Source: Pristionchus mayeri
Taxonomy: Eukaryota; Nematoda; Chromadorea; Rhabditida; Neodiplogasteridae
Direction: 5' to 3'
Assembly (NCBI GenBank): GCA_036245805.1
Contig: BTRK01000001.1
Location: 496,001 to 560,000 of the forward strand
Length of the DNA stretch: 64,000 bases
The first letter of the stretch is position 1, and each line of letters starts with the position of its first letter. Below are positions 54,972 through 64,000 of the stretch, in pieces. The translations under genes were made by a program, and so were the position numbers. A model generated the notes under the pieces. That model worked only from the letters and a program-made list of their open reading frames with translations, was not told where the DNA came from and searched no databases.

Positions 54972-56446
54972 TTAACGGGCCGAATCTCTCTTCTGGATGT
55001 TCACGAGAAGAGTGTACAGGTGGGTGCTTGCATTCTGAAATAAACCTCGTAATTCAATCGGTTTTTATTCTCAATTTCAAATTTCAATCCCTTCAAGAGG
55101 ATAAAACTTGTATTCTTTCCAATTTGGAGACATTCGACTCACATAGAATAGTATTGGTTGGCCTATAAATAAGGATTTTTTGCAATATTGGTGCCTATTT
55201 GAGCTCCTCTAGTATAGCTAGTGACCAGCCAGTTAAAAGTAGCCATTATAATCACTGAATATTCGCATACTGAACTTTAATTTCATACTGACCGGATGAA
55301 TAAGATGCCCGTATGAGCGGAGATGCTTGAAGTACCTGTCGGCAGTAGCAAAGAAGAGCTTGCACAGGAAACAATACGTCTGAAATTAATTTAATTTGTT
55401 TTTTTCTGAAAAAGAATATTAAAAATCGTACAGAAAAGTCGATTGAACAACAACGGACTGTCACTTATTGCAGTAAATTTGGAATATATTCTCTTGATTA
55501 TTTAACCTATTACTTTTTCCAAAGTGAAGAGGCAAAATTTAATTATCGATACCACTACGAACCTTCGCTTTTCCGACGTGTGCCTCCAGTTGCTTCATCA
55601 ATCTCTTTCCATTTTCTCCCTGCATTTTCTCCAGCGCAGTAATGATGAAGTCTCGTGTAGTATATTCAATCGAGCCATTCTTCCGCATGCTTTCTTCTAC
55701 TCTTAAGGCCCAACTTATGGCCAAGTTGCTCTCAGGTCGCATACTCTTGTCCTCTAGACTCCAGCCCTTCCATCTAAATAAGGTGTTACCGTAATGCGTG
55801 GACAAATTTTCAAAAAAAATTTCTAATGGAGGATTATTAGCCATGTGAAACACCGATGACATGAACAATGTGCAAAATTACGTTAAACAACCGAGCTTCG
55901 CCAGAAGTTTAGCAGGTAAACCGGGAGGGTCTGGGGAAAGCGGCGCACTGAAATTGGAAAAAAACGTATGATGGACACAACCCGAAAACCGGGACGGTCT
56001 TACTCTTACCAGTAATAGTGTCCAAGTTTAAGGGAAAAATACGTACCGGTCTACTTCCTTTAGGTTGACCATCTTCATAAGAATTGCATGGAGATCGATC
56101 AAGTGCGGTTTCGTTATAAACTTAATCAAATTGATCAATTTACATATAATAAATACATCGAGATCATGCATCGCACTATGAAGAAATATAATTTTTTTCG
56201 CATCTTCGAACAAATAAATTCATGATTTGAGCTTTCAAAAAATATAAAAGCATTGTAAATGTTGTGTGTAGTAGATCTCGAATAATAGATGAAATTTGAG
56301 CGTTACAGTAATTGAGTTTTAGAAATAAATAGCTTAGGATAAATAATAAAAATTACCTGATACTGATGCACTAATTCGTCGCCTATGTGAAGGAAAACGT
56401 GATTGGCCGTGAACATGTATATAGCGCAGTATGAGCAGTACAAGTA
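54972..56446 (-). CDS. Zinc-finger family gene C, 3' exons only
   Basis: Exons in minus order: 56446-56357, 56120-56047, 55947-55892, 55753-55563, 55379-55293, 55034-54972 (stop TAA). They correspond to exons 5-10 of gene A and join in phase to give 186 residues. Finger 1 is CSYCAIYMFTANHVFLH with the last His one residue further on; finger 2 is CFLCKLFFATADRYFKH then SYGH. The tail is THLYTLLVNIQ. Exons 1-4 are not found: the kilobase palindrome at 56664-57925 lies where they should be. Two acceptors (TTGATTAAG and GTCTAG) are weaker than those in gene A. It may be 5'-truncated or have a replaced 5' end. Confidence 0.65.
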
Positions 56447-56663
56447 CTGGAAAACAAATATGTGCAGCTATCTATTTAAAGTTCTTTCTACTTATTATTA
56501 ACTTTCCGGGAACTACGCCACGCAAAATGTTAGAAGCCGTATCATAGTCAAATCAAGCAGGTTCAAACAGCTCCTCCAAATCACTAACGCCCTTGCTGTT
56601 CACAACGGATACTCTCCGGGCCATATCAGGGTAATGATACGTTTAAAAAAAGGATTAACAACA

Positions 56664-57925
56664 GTTTAACACGGATCTCCTGTAAAAATGCAGGAACCTG
56701 ATGCGACAGAAAAAATTTTGGGCCACGGATTTCGAAGAAACTGGAAAGACTGACCAAAGTGAGGGCGGGGAGAACGTCTATCCACTTCATTTCTCAAAAT
56801 TTGCTTGTTGAACGAAGTTATGATCTACCCCTTTGGAAGGCTGTAAATCGGTCAATTTTCGACCTACAGCGGATTTTTTCCAAACGATGCGCTTACGGTA
56901 AGTACGAAAATTAAGTCTTCACATAGTTATGCCTTAAAAACTGTTTTTGTCGACTCAATATGCTAATGAAGTACCTTTTATGTTGAGAAAGGTACGATTT
57001 TTATGATTGATGCGGATTCCCCAGCCCTAAATTGAGGTATGTACGTAGTTCGTCGCTTACAACTCGAGGCGTATCATACCGCCACTCAGTAGGCAGAATC
57101 GGAACTTCGTGCAATTTTTGAACGAAAAACGTTTTGGTGCCTATCTCGCCTCCAACTTATGCAAATGAGCGAACTGAGACCACTTTTCGATAGCTCTCGA
57201 GTAGATTTCCAACAATGACGCTTAACGCTGAAGTTGACCGTTTTCGAGTTACAGAGCAAGACCCTATTCAATGGATAAAAGTGAGAGGATCTTGTTTCAT
57301 CCAAAAATTACGACAAGTTCAGATTCTCCGTACTGAGTAGCTATGTCTACATCCCCCTGTTACGATCAACGAACTCTATATGTCAATTCAGGGGTGGGGA
57401 ATCCGAAATTTACATAAAATCCATACATTCACATGCTTATAGTGGACTTTAAGACCATTTCGAGTAAAAAAATTGAAACAAAAAAACAAAATTTAGTTTT
57501 TACGCTGTAACTCGAAAACGGTCAACTTCAGCGTTAAGCATAGTCATTGTTGGAAATCTACTCGAGAGCTATCGAAAAGCGGTCTCAGTTCGCTCATTTG
57601 CATAAGTTGGAGGCGAGATTAGGCACCAGAACGTTTTTCGTTCAAAAATTGCACGAAGTTCCGATTCAGCCTACTGAGTGGCGGTATGATACGCCTCGAG
57701 TTGTGAGCAACGAACTACGTACATACCTCAATTTAGGGCTGGGGAATCCGCATCAAGCATAAAAATCGCACCTTTCTCAACATAAAAGGTACTTCATTAG
57801 CATATTGAGTCGACAAAAACAGTTTTTAAGGCATAACTATGTGAAGACTTAATTTTCGTACTTACCGTAAGCCAGAACCTTTGTAGATCTCGTTTTCCTT
57901 TTACAGGAGATCCGTGTTAAGAGAT
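56664..57925. repeat. Kilobase palindrome (foldback element I)
   Basis: The outer words ACACGGATCTCCTGTAAAA and its complement mark 56664 and 57925. The main arms are about 56880-57260 and 57505-57870, with matches such as CTCGAGTAGATTTCCAACAA. The left arm has extra sequence between 56690 and 56880. It shares GAACGAAGTTATGA with element A. It lies directly upstream of the first identifiable exon of gene C. Confidence 0.85.
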
Positions 57926-58032
57926 CGTCCACCAGAAAACGGAAAAGGGTCACGGATAGTCAAAAAATGAATCCCCGCCATATTTTTTCTTGAAGTAAGG
58001 GAACAAAGTTAGGAACGCAGGCACCATTGACT

Positions 58033-59063
58033 AAGGCCTGAGATCGATTTTGAAAAAGTTACAGTAACCCCTCATTTTTGGGATCAAAAATATAATTTTC
58101 CAAAATTTTCCATTTTTATAGATTTTCTGGTGTATTTCCACGCACGCGTACATTCTGAATTTCTATGTTAGAATGTGCATAAGTGCGATAGAAAAAAAGT
58201 GAGAGCCAAAAAATCAATTTTTGTGATCCATAATGCCACAAAAAGGGACATAACTTTTCTTAGAAAAATAAGACTTTGGGTTTTTAGCATTTTTCGATGC
58301 TTCATCAAGTGTTGAATCAACGGAAATTTCTGCAGAATTTTCAAAATGGGTTATCATGCTTAAATGTGGATCCAAACTTTATTTTTTTATCGTGGATTGC
58401 GTTTAAAGCATCCAATGATCCCCAAATTTTGAACATTCATTCTGGGCTATACTAACATATTTCAAGACAAAAATACCCAAAATTCTAAAATTTTAAAAAT
58501 TCGATTTTTCGACCATTTTGACCGAGAAAATCGAAATTTCATAATTTTTGAATTTTGTGTATTTTTGACTTGAAACCTTTTCACATAATCTATAATTATT
58601 TTCGAAATTTGAGGATCATTGGATGCTTTAAACGCAATCCACGGTAAAAAATAAACCGTATTTTTCTCGATTTTACCCTAACTATCCAAGTTTGGATCCA
58701 CATTTAAGCATGATAACCCATTTTGAAAATTCTGCAAAAATTTTCCGTTGATTCAACACATGAAAATGCTAAAAACCCAAATTATTATTTTTCTAAGAAA
58801 AGTTATGTCCATTTATGTGGCATTTTGGATCACAAACATCGATTTTTTGGCTCTCACTTTTTTCTATCGCATTTATGCACATTCTAACATAGAAATTCGG
58901 AATCTACGTGTGGAAATACACCATAAACTATATAAAAATATATGAAAATTCTATCTATAAAAATATATGAAAATTCTAACTATATGAAAATTTTGGAAAA
59001 TTATATTATTTACCCCAAAAATGATGGGTTACTGTAACTTTTTCAAAATCGATCTCAGACCTT
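58033..59063. repeat. Kilobase palindrome (foldback element J)
   Basis: Outer words AAGGCCTGAGATCGATTTTG and ATCGATCTCAGACCTT pair. The arms (about 58033-58540 and 58550-59063) continue almost to the centre, leaving very little loop. The word GGGTTATCATGCTTAA is shared with element A. The right arm has a small local repeat of AAAATATATGAAAATTCTA. Confidence 0.92.
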
Positions 59064-59268
59064 ACAAGGGAGGTGCATACCCTTGGGATGAAATTGGGGT
59101 ATGAGCTATATACCATTGAAAAGAGCGTAAAAATTAGTACGATTCGAATTCAAAAAACCCTGCTAAAGTTCATTATAGCGACCGGGAGAGATCGATAATC
59201 GCGTTCGATGCTTTCCATTACAGTCTAGAGCTTGGATAGTATACTCGTTTCACTCGTTCGTGCAACAT
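59064..59268. other. Short spacer
   Basis: No feature recognised between element J and the tRNA-like sequence. Confidence 0.5.
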
Positions 59269-59339
59269 GGTCCTGTGGTGTAGTGGCTAACGCATCCGGA
59301 GTCTATTTTAGAAGCTGCGGGTTCGACCCCCAAAAAAAA
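59269..59339 (+). pseudogene. tRNA-like sequence with Pol III promoter boxes
   Basis: Box A TGGTGTAGTGG (59276-59286) and box B GGTTCGACCCC (59320-59330) fit the consensus at normal tRNA spacing, and an A8 run follows. A D-arm and T-arm can be drawn, but the 5' GGTCCTG has no partner after the T-arm and the anticodon arm is poor. It is therefore a tRNA pseudogene or the head of a SINE. No flanking duplication was found. Confidence 0.6.
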
Positions 59340-60164
59340 TTCAAAACGTACGAACCAAAACGGAAAAAAAAATCATTGCAGGTGTCCCCTAGGTCCTAAT
59401 GGCATTCAAAAGATCAACTTCAAAAATTTGTGAGCAAGTGCGCACAATTGCCTTTTGAGAGTGTATCAGAAGGTTAATATTAATGTCAAAGGATAGACCA
59501 TACATCCATGTTATCTAGCTATAGTGCCCCCAGTGATGAAACCGCCGGGGAATAATGCATATTTCAAGAATCGGCATTCATAATCCACCATAATAACACC
59601 ATGGTGTACATCTACAGTAATGCAGAACTACCGTACCATTGAAACGAATCGCTGGTGGGGGTGGCAGCAGCATATGATGTACACGATCGGATTCGCCGCC
59701 GAGCCGCAGGGAATAAAGTCAGTTTGCGATCGGTGAAAACTATCGTAACTAGTGATAATCATCTCCATAATCTATGATACCGTACCTCACGACCACTAGA
59801 AGGTGCAGGATCAGGCGACCGTACAGCGGCGGCTTCCAATGTAGGAATCCAAGACCTGCGTAACGTACTATCTTCGCTTTGCCTTCTCGTCTATACATGC
59901 TACTGTCTATCATACATTACAATATTATAGAACTCATCAACTTTGTTCTATTACCCAAATCCATGGCTGGCCACACCAAAATTACTTCTGTTTAACGATG
60001 TTGACAAGGTATTTCGGTGTAGGCAGCCATGACTTTCCGCTTGTCCTATTACCAATTGGGTGAAGTAAGAAAGTGCGCAGAGTGATGTGACTGGCTTTTT
60101 GGTTCGACTCGCAATGAGGTGATTACTTATCTGCACACAAGGGCCCATTTTTTAACCCTCTTCC
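59340..60164. other. Intergenic stretch, nothing recognised
   Basis: No motif or repeat identified apart from scattered TACCGTA words near 59630 and 59783. Confidence 0.4.
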
Positions 60165-60260
60165 GAGCAAACATGGGCACCATTGCTGCTAGAAGCAAGA
60201 CCCTCCCGGTTTTCGGATAGTTCCAATCATGTTTTTGGCAATTTTAGGGCGCCAGTTTGT
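60165..60260. repeat. Dispersed repeat, second copy
   Basis: Partner of 51115-51235 inside gene A. Confidence 0.7.
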
Positions 60261-60361
60261 GTAAACCCTGCCGGTTTTGTAGCTGCATAAGTGAAAACCC
60301 TTCCGGATTTTGAAACTTAACAGCAATCCTTGCCAATGGCTGCTTCCGAGTCTACATGCAA

Positions 60362-60949
60362 TAGTTGGAAAATGGCAAAATTACTGTATTTGTACAAAGT
60401 GGAACACGTACCCTTGTATGGTAAAATAACTGGCTCCATAAGTAGTGATTCTAAGTCAGTGCAGTACGGCGCATCTTTTGAGCCTACTCCAGAGTCCCTA
60501 GGCCATAGTTGGAAAAAAGCCAAAAATTCCTGTATTTGTATAGAAATGGCTCCCGTACCCATGCATTGAAATATAAGTGGCTTATAAGCAGTGAGACTAC
60601 GCCGGCGTAGTACGTCGCATGTTTTAGGCCTACTCTCGACTCTCTAGGCCATAGTTGGAAAAATGCCAAAAAAAAAATACTGTATTTGAATAAAAATGGC
60701 TCCTGTACCCTTGAACAAAAATATGATTGGCTCCATAAGTAGTGATTCTACGTCGGCGCAGTACGGCGCATCTTTTAAGCGTACTCCCGATTCCCTAAGC
60801 GATAGTTGGAAAAATGCCAAAATTACAATATTTTCGTAAAAGTGGCGTCCGTACTCTTGTATGGTAATATATGTGGCTCTATAAGCAGTGATTCTACGTC
60901 GGCGCAGTACGGCGCATCTTTTAAGCCTACTCCCGAGTCCCTAGGCCAT
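60362..60949. repeat. Four tandem copies of a ~146-bp unit
   Basis: Units begin with TAGTTGGAAAA at 60362, 60506, 60652 and 60803 and end near 60949, so lengths are about 144, 146, 151 and 147. Each contains GTACGGCGCATCTTTT-type and GAGTCCCTAGGCCAT-type words. The copies have diverged noticeably, which suggests an old array. Frames crossing the array are by-products of the repeat. Confidence 0.9.
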
Positions 60950-61796
60950 ACATGGAAAACGAACATGCAGAAAAATATAATTTTACTACAATCAAGGATA
61001 TCAAGTGTTTCCTACCGCAGTCATCTAGATACCCCAGCGCAGCTCTAAACCACGGCGAAACATACTACTTAATTCTAATGTTTTGGTTTTCAGTATTTAT
61101 TGGACGCAAGAAGGAAGCGAACATTGCACGGGCTCGTATTCATGTGTTCTCATATCCCTTTTGCGGCACGAAATCAGAATGTCGTACTGAATGCGCTCGC
61201 AGTGTGAAATAGCAAAGTTGGAGCATTTCCTCAACACTTTTTGGAGTGAAAAACTGTCTCACTCATCCTCTCTAGCCCACCCACTTTCCCGAAGCATATA
61301 AAGTAAGAGAGTGCAGGATACTGATGGAGTCCCTCCCATTCACTCACGTGTTCCTTCCCCTGATCCTCGACGAGTCCATTGTTGGGTGTCCATCATCGAA
61401 GTCCGATGAGCATTCAACCATAACGGAGAGAGACGGTCATCTGAAGAATATTGTTATTATTGCGGTTACAAAATCTTGATAATTTGCCATAAATGTTGCC
61501 CCGTTACTGTCTAACCTCAGCCATGTAACTCAGAATAAGCTGTTGAGCATGCGCCTTGCTCAATTTGAGTAAAAAATTGCGTAGAAGCTCTCCAAATACG
61601 TCGGCACACTTTCGACAACAAACTTGAAGCCTTCTAGTAGCATGATCTCACCCATAGCTGTCCACACCGGCGGCGACCCAGCAATCCTGAACCTCGGGTA
61701 ATGGTTTTTTGTCAGCTTGTGGGGAATCATAAGCCATGGCAGGCCGGCCGAAGGCACCATCACTTTCATCATCAACAGTACCGAAACTTGTATTTT
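60950..61796. other. Intergenic stretch with one short candidate ORF
   Basis: A 51-codon frame starts at 61324 (MESLPFTHVF...) after a TATAAAG-like word at about 61299-61305. There is no homology I can name and no splice context, so it is not called as a gene. Confidence 0.4.
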
Positions 61797-61801
61797 TCGG
61801 G

Positions 61802-62360
61802 CTACCGTAACCCAGACTACCGTAATCTGTGTACTTCACGCACACCAAAGGGCGGAAAAAACAGTCCAAACATGGCAGGCAAGGTTTGCAAAAACTCGGA
61901 TGTCATGCCGCACCCTAGATATAGAAACCAAAGTCAACATTTTTCAAATTGCATTTGAAAATTAATTCTTTCTTCCTTCATCATGGGTTTCTACTGAACA
62001 AAAGCATTTACATTACCGCAACCCCAAGTAATCAGGATACGGTAGCCGCACCGAACTGAGAAACTTCAGTCGAAACTTACACATTTGAAGCGGCATCGTA
62101 TTCGGGATACTGTAGTTGGGCTACGGTAATGAATTTTGTTTATGCCCAGTTAAAGTCGTATCGAAGTAGAATTAGTTTAATGCAATTTAAACTAAGGTCA
62201 GTTCACGATAACCATCGATGGTATTGTAATTTGGTTACTGTAACTACGGTACGGTATGACAACCCAGTTCTTGCGATCCTTGCCTGTCAACTGCGGATTG
62301 CTTTTCCGCCCTTTGATGTGCGCACAGCACTCAGCTCACGGTAGTTCGGACTACGGTTGC
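61802..62360. repeat. Cluster of TACGGTA / TACCGTA words
   Basis: Near-palindromic words such as CTACCGTAA, TACGGTAG, TACTGTAG and ACTACGGT occur about ten times in 560 bases, in both orientations. It resembles decayed inverted-repeat elements of nematode genomes. No gene recognised here. Confidence 0.6.
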
Positions 62361-63110
62361 CGACGTATACAAGTTGGAAATCTGTAGATGATGAAAGTTA
62401 TGCACCTTGGGTCGGCCTACCATGGCTTAGGATTCCCACTGCCAAAAAAAACATGACCCAGGGTTCATGGTTGCTAGGTCGCCGCCGGCGTGTATACGTT
62501 TAAAAGCATGCTACACCTGTCCTTAATCCTCTCCTGCGAGTCACTAGGTTCTACGGCGCATCCCCTTGTAGAACTTTCTTTCGTCAGCGATACTTTTCCC
62601 ATCTTGCACCTCCAATGCAAGCAGGTATCAGCAAGAAAATAATTCGAAATAGAACCATTTCTATCACCGATTTCCGCTTCGCGGCTTACATTACCGACGT
62701 TACAATTACTGTCCTTGGCCACTGAGTCTATTCAGGTACATTTACTGACCACATGTTGAAATCGGGACGTTGCTCCATCACTTTTCCCGTCACCCGCATG
62801 TTTCATGTTACAGCAGCAACATAATCGAAAAATGTAAAAAAGGAACGGAAATTTTACAAAAGAAATCTGGGTCACCCAGGTCATTGGCGCTTCGCTAGAT
62901 GTACTACTCCCAGAGGGCTTTCGGCCACTGATTAACTGCTCCCAGAAAACAATTGAAGTATTTAAAGTTACCCAATACCAACGAGATTACTTGAATTTGC
63001 GCGCGTCAGGCGATCAAGGCAATTATCTTGTACTCTCTCACTCCTTGCCGTGGTCAGGCACGCACGCAACTCCAAATATGTTCACGGGTATCGAGTAGCT
63101 TTAAAGCAAA
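62361..63110. other. Intergenic stretch, nothing recognised
   Basis: Short frames only; no motif identified. Confidence 0.4.
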
Positions 63111-63232
63111 CTCGCTCACCCGCTCTCACTGACTCGTCCGTCGCCGTCCATCCGCGGAGACGCGGAAAAGCGGAGTCCGCAACCCGGTCGATCGAGGCCG
63201 CAGTGGAAAGAGAAAGAGAGGCGCCTCCAAGG
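63111..63232. repeat. Direct repeat, copy 1
   Basis: Shares CCGGTCGATCGAGGC and AAAGAGAGGCGCCT and the surrounding order with 63355-63448. Local duplication with small indels. Confidence 0.8.
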
Positions 63233-63354
63233 AAATGCAATGAATGATGCAGGTCGACTGCACTCGAACATCTTACCTCTCCAGGAGCCCGCAGTCAAAT
63301 TTTGTTTTGGAAACAAATCTAATTGCCTTCACATGTATGTACATCGTTATGACA

Positions 63355-63448
63355 GCTCGTACTCACCCGTCTCATCGACTCGTCGATCGAAGTCCGCAGC
63401 CGGTCGATCGAGGCTGCAGTCGGGAGGGAAAGAGAGGCGCCTGCAATA
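63355..63448. repeat. Direct repeat, copy 2
   Basis: Partner of 63111-63232, about 240 bases downstream and shorter by an internal gap. Confidence 0.8.
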
Positions 63449-63811
63449 AAATGAACTTCTTGAGCTTCTGACAACCAAACAGTGATCCCAGTAATTTAGT
63501 AGTGTTACACGTTCTCTATTACCGTCGCACCAGTCAACAGAAGTAAACAAACGGAACCAAAAACGTGGGCGCTAAAACAATCATTTGAATCACCCACTGT
63601 TTTTGCGCTTCACCATTGATATTACTCTCGAAATTTCCGCGATCGAAGATCAATCGAAATCATTGCTTTTATAAAACAATCAGCTTTTTCTTTCTCCGAT
63701 AGATAAAGTAAGTGCTTGCTCTATGATTGGACCAGGAGTTTCTTTGAAAATAATACTCCACAACCACTCTAACATTGTTCATGGAATCTCTGAATAAATA
63801 TAATCGCTAAA
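63449..63811. other. Intergenic stretch, nothing recognised
   Basis: AT-rich, no supported feature. Confidence 0.4.
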
Positions 63812-63819
63812 CTAAAAAG

Positions 63820-63974
63820 TAGTGTTGTTATTCCGAGCGCTCATGGCTCGGCGAGGGATGGAAAATGAGCGAGCGCTCGAGCGCTCGCCCTATCATTTCA
63901 CACAGACGAGCGCTCGAGCGCTCGGTCATTTCCCATCGCTCGCCGAGCGATGAGCGCTCGGAATAACAACACTA
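63820..63974. mobile_element. hAT-type MITE (155 bp)
   Basis: Flanked by a perfect 8-bp duplication CTAAAAAG (63812-63819 and 63975-63982). It begins TAGTGTTGTTATTCCGAGCG and ends with the inverted form. The arms almost meet, with several AGCGCTCGAGCGCTCG self-complementary blocks in the middle. Ends of TAGTGTTG type and 8-bp duplications are typical of hAT. It is noncoding. Confidence 0.95.
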
Positions 63975-64000
63975 CTAAAAAGGCCCACCCGCTCTTATCG

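Noticed and set aside
56570..56641. Short frame MARRVSVVNSKG... as a possible first exon of gene C
   Set aside because: It ends in a stop with no usable donor before it, and its similarity to gene A exon 4 is too weak.
61324..61479. 51-codon frame after a TATAAAG-like word
   Set aside because: Too short and without homology or duplicated copy; listed only as a note.

Overview
The window looks like a transposon-rich stretch of a small invertebrate genome, most likely a free-living or parasitic nematode. The reasons are short introns ending in T-rich CAG acceptors, BEL/Pao and RTE retrotransposons next to mariner elements, a BEL primer-binding site that fits tRNA-Gly(GCC), and many long inverted repeats carrying TACGGTA-type words. 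The species assignment is inference; no rRNA, mitochondrial or conserved housekeeping gene is present to fix it.

Layout. 1-1745 is a giant palindrome. It is followed by a 0.9 kb mariner-type MITE (1892-2789), a dead 5'-truncated mariner (3495-4375), a tRNA-derived SINE with perfect target duplications (4945-5209) and an AT-rich inverted-repeat element (6331-6845). A small palindrome (9025-9455) leads into a composite tandem array (9513-10681) that has replaced the 3' half of a minus-strand Ty3/Gypsy element (gag and pol, about 10.7-15.1 kb). 15.1-19.1 kb holds a duplicated exon-like segment, a small palindrome and a decayed CR1-like LINE scrap. 19402-27954 is a complete BEL/Pao retrotransposon with seemingly identical 702-bp LTRs, a 5-bp target duplication, gag, pol and a third ORF that is apparently spliced. 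28-39 kb is dominated by a diverged segmental duplication (28.0-29.5 and 37.05-38.7 kb) with an unusually conserved hairpin-forming core, two kilobase-scale palindromes and a tandem duplication interrupted by a hAT-type MITE. 39-43.6 kb has two more palindromes and a TTAA-flanked MITE.

The main host content lies at 43.65-56.45 kb on the minus strand: a tandem array of paralogous multi-exon genes encoding proteins with two zinc fingers of spacing C-x2-C-x12-H-x5-H. From upstream to downstream these are a headless copy (54972-56446), one copy whose ten exons all join in phase (50618-54571, 351 residues), a damaged copy (47067-50060) and a first-exon relic (43656-43736). The array is itself invaded: an apparently intact mariner sits in intron 4 of the good copy, and an RTE-like LINE sits 31 bp upstream of the relic start codon. 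I do not recognise the gene family; it is the best candidate here for something undescribed.

The right end (56.6-64 kb) has two further palindromes, a tRNA-like sequence with an intact Pol III promoter pattern, a four-copy tandem repeat of about 146 bp, a cluster of TACGGTA words and a 155-bp hAT-type MITE with a perfect 8-bp target duplication. Apart from the zinc-finger array I see no host protein gene I would defend. All coordinates and alignments were made by eye.
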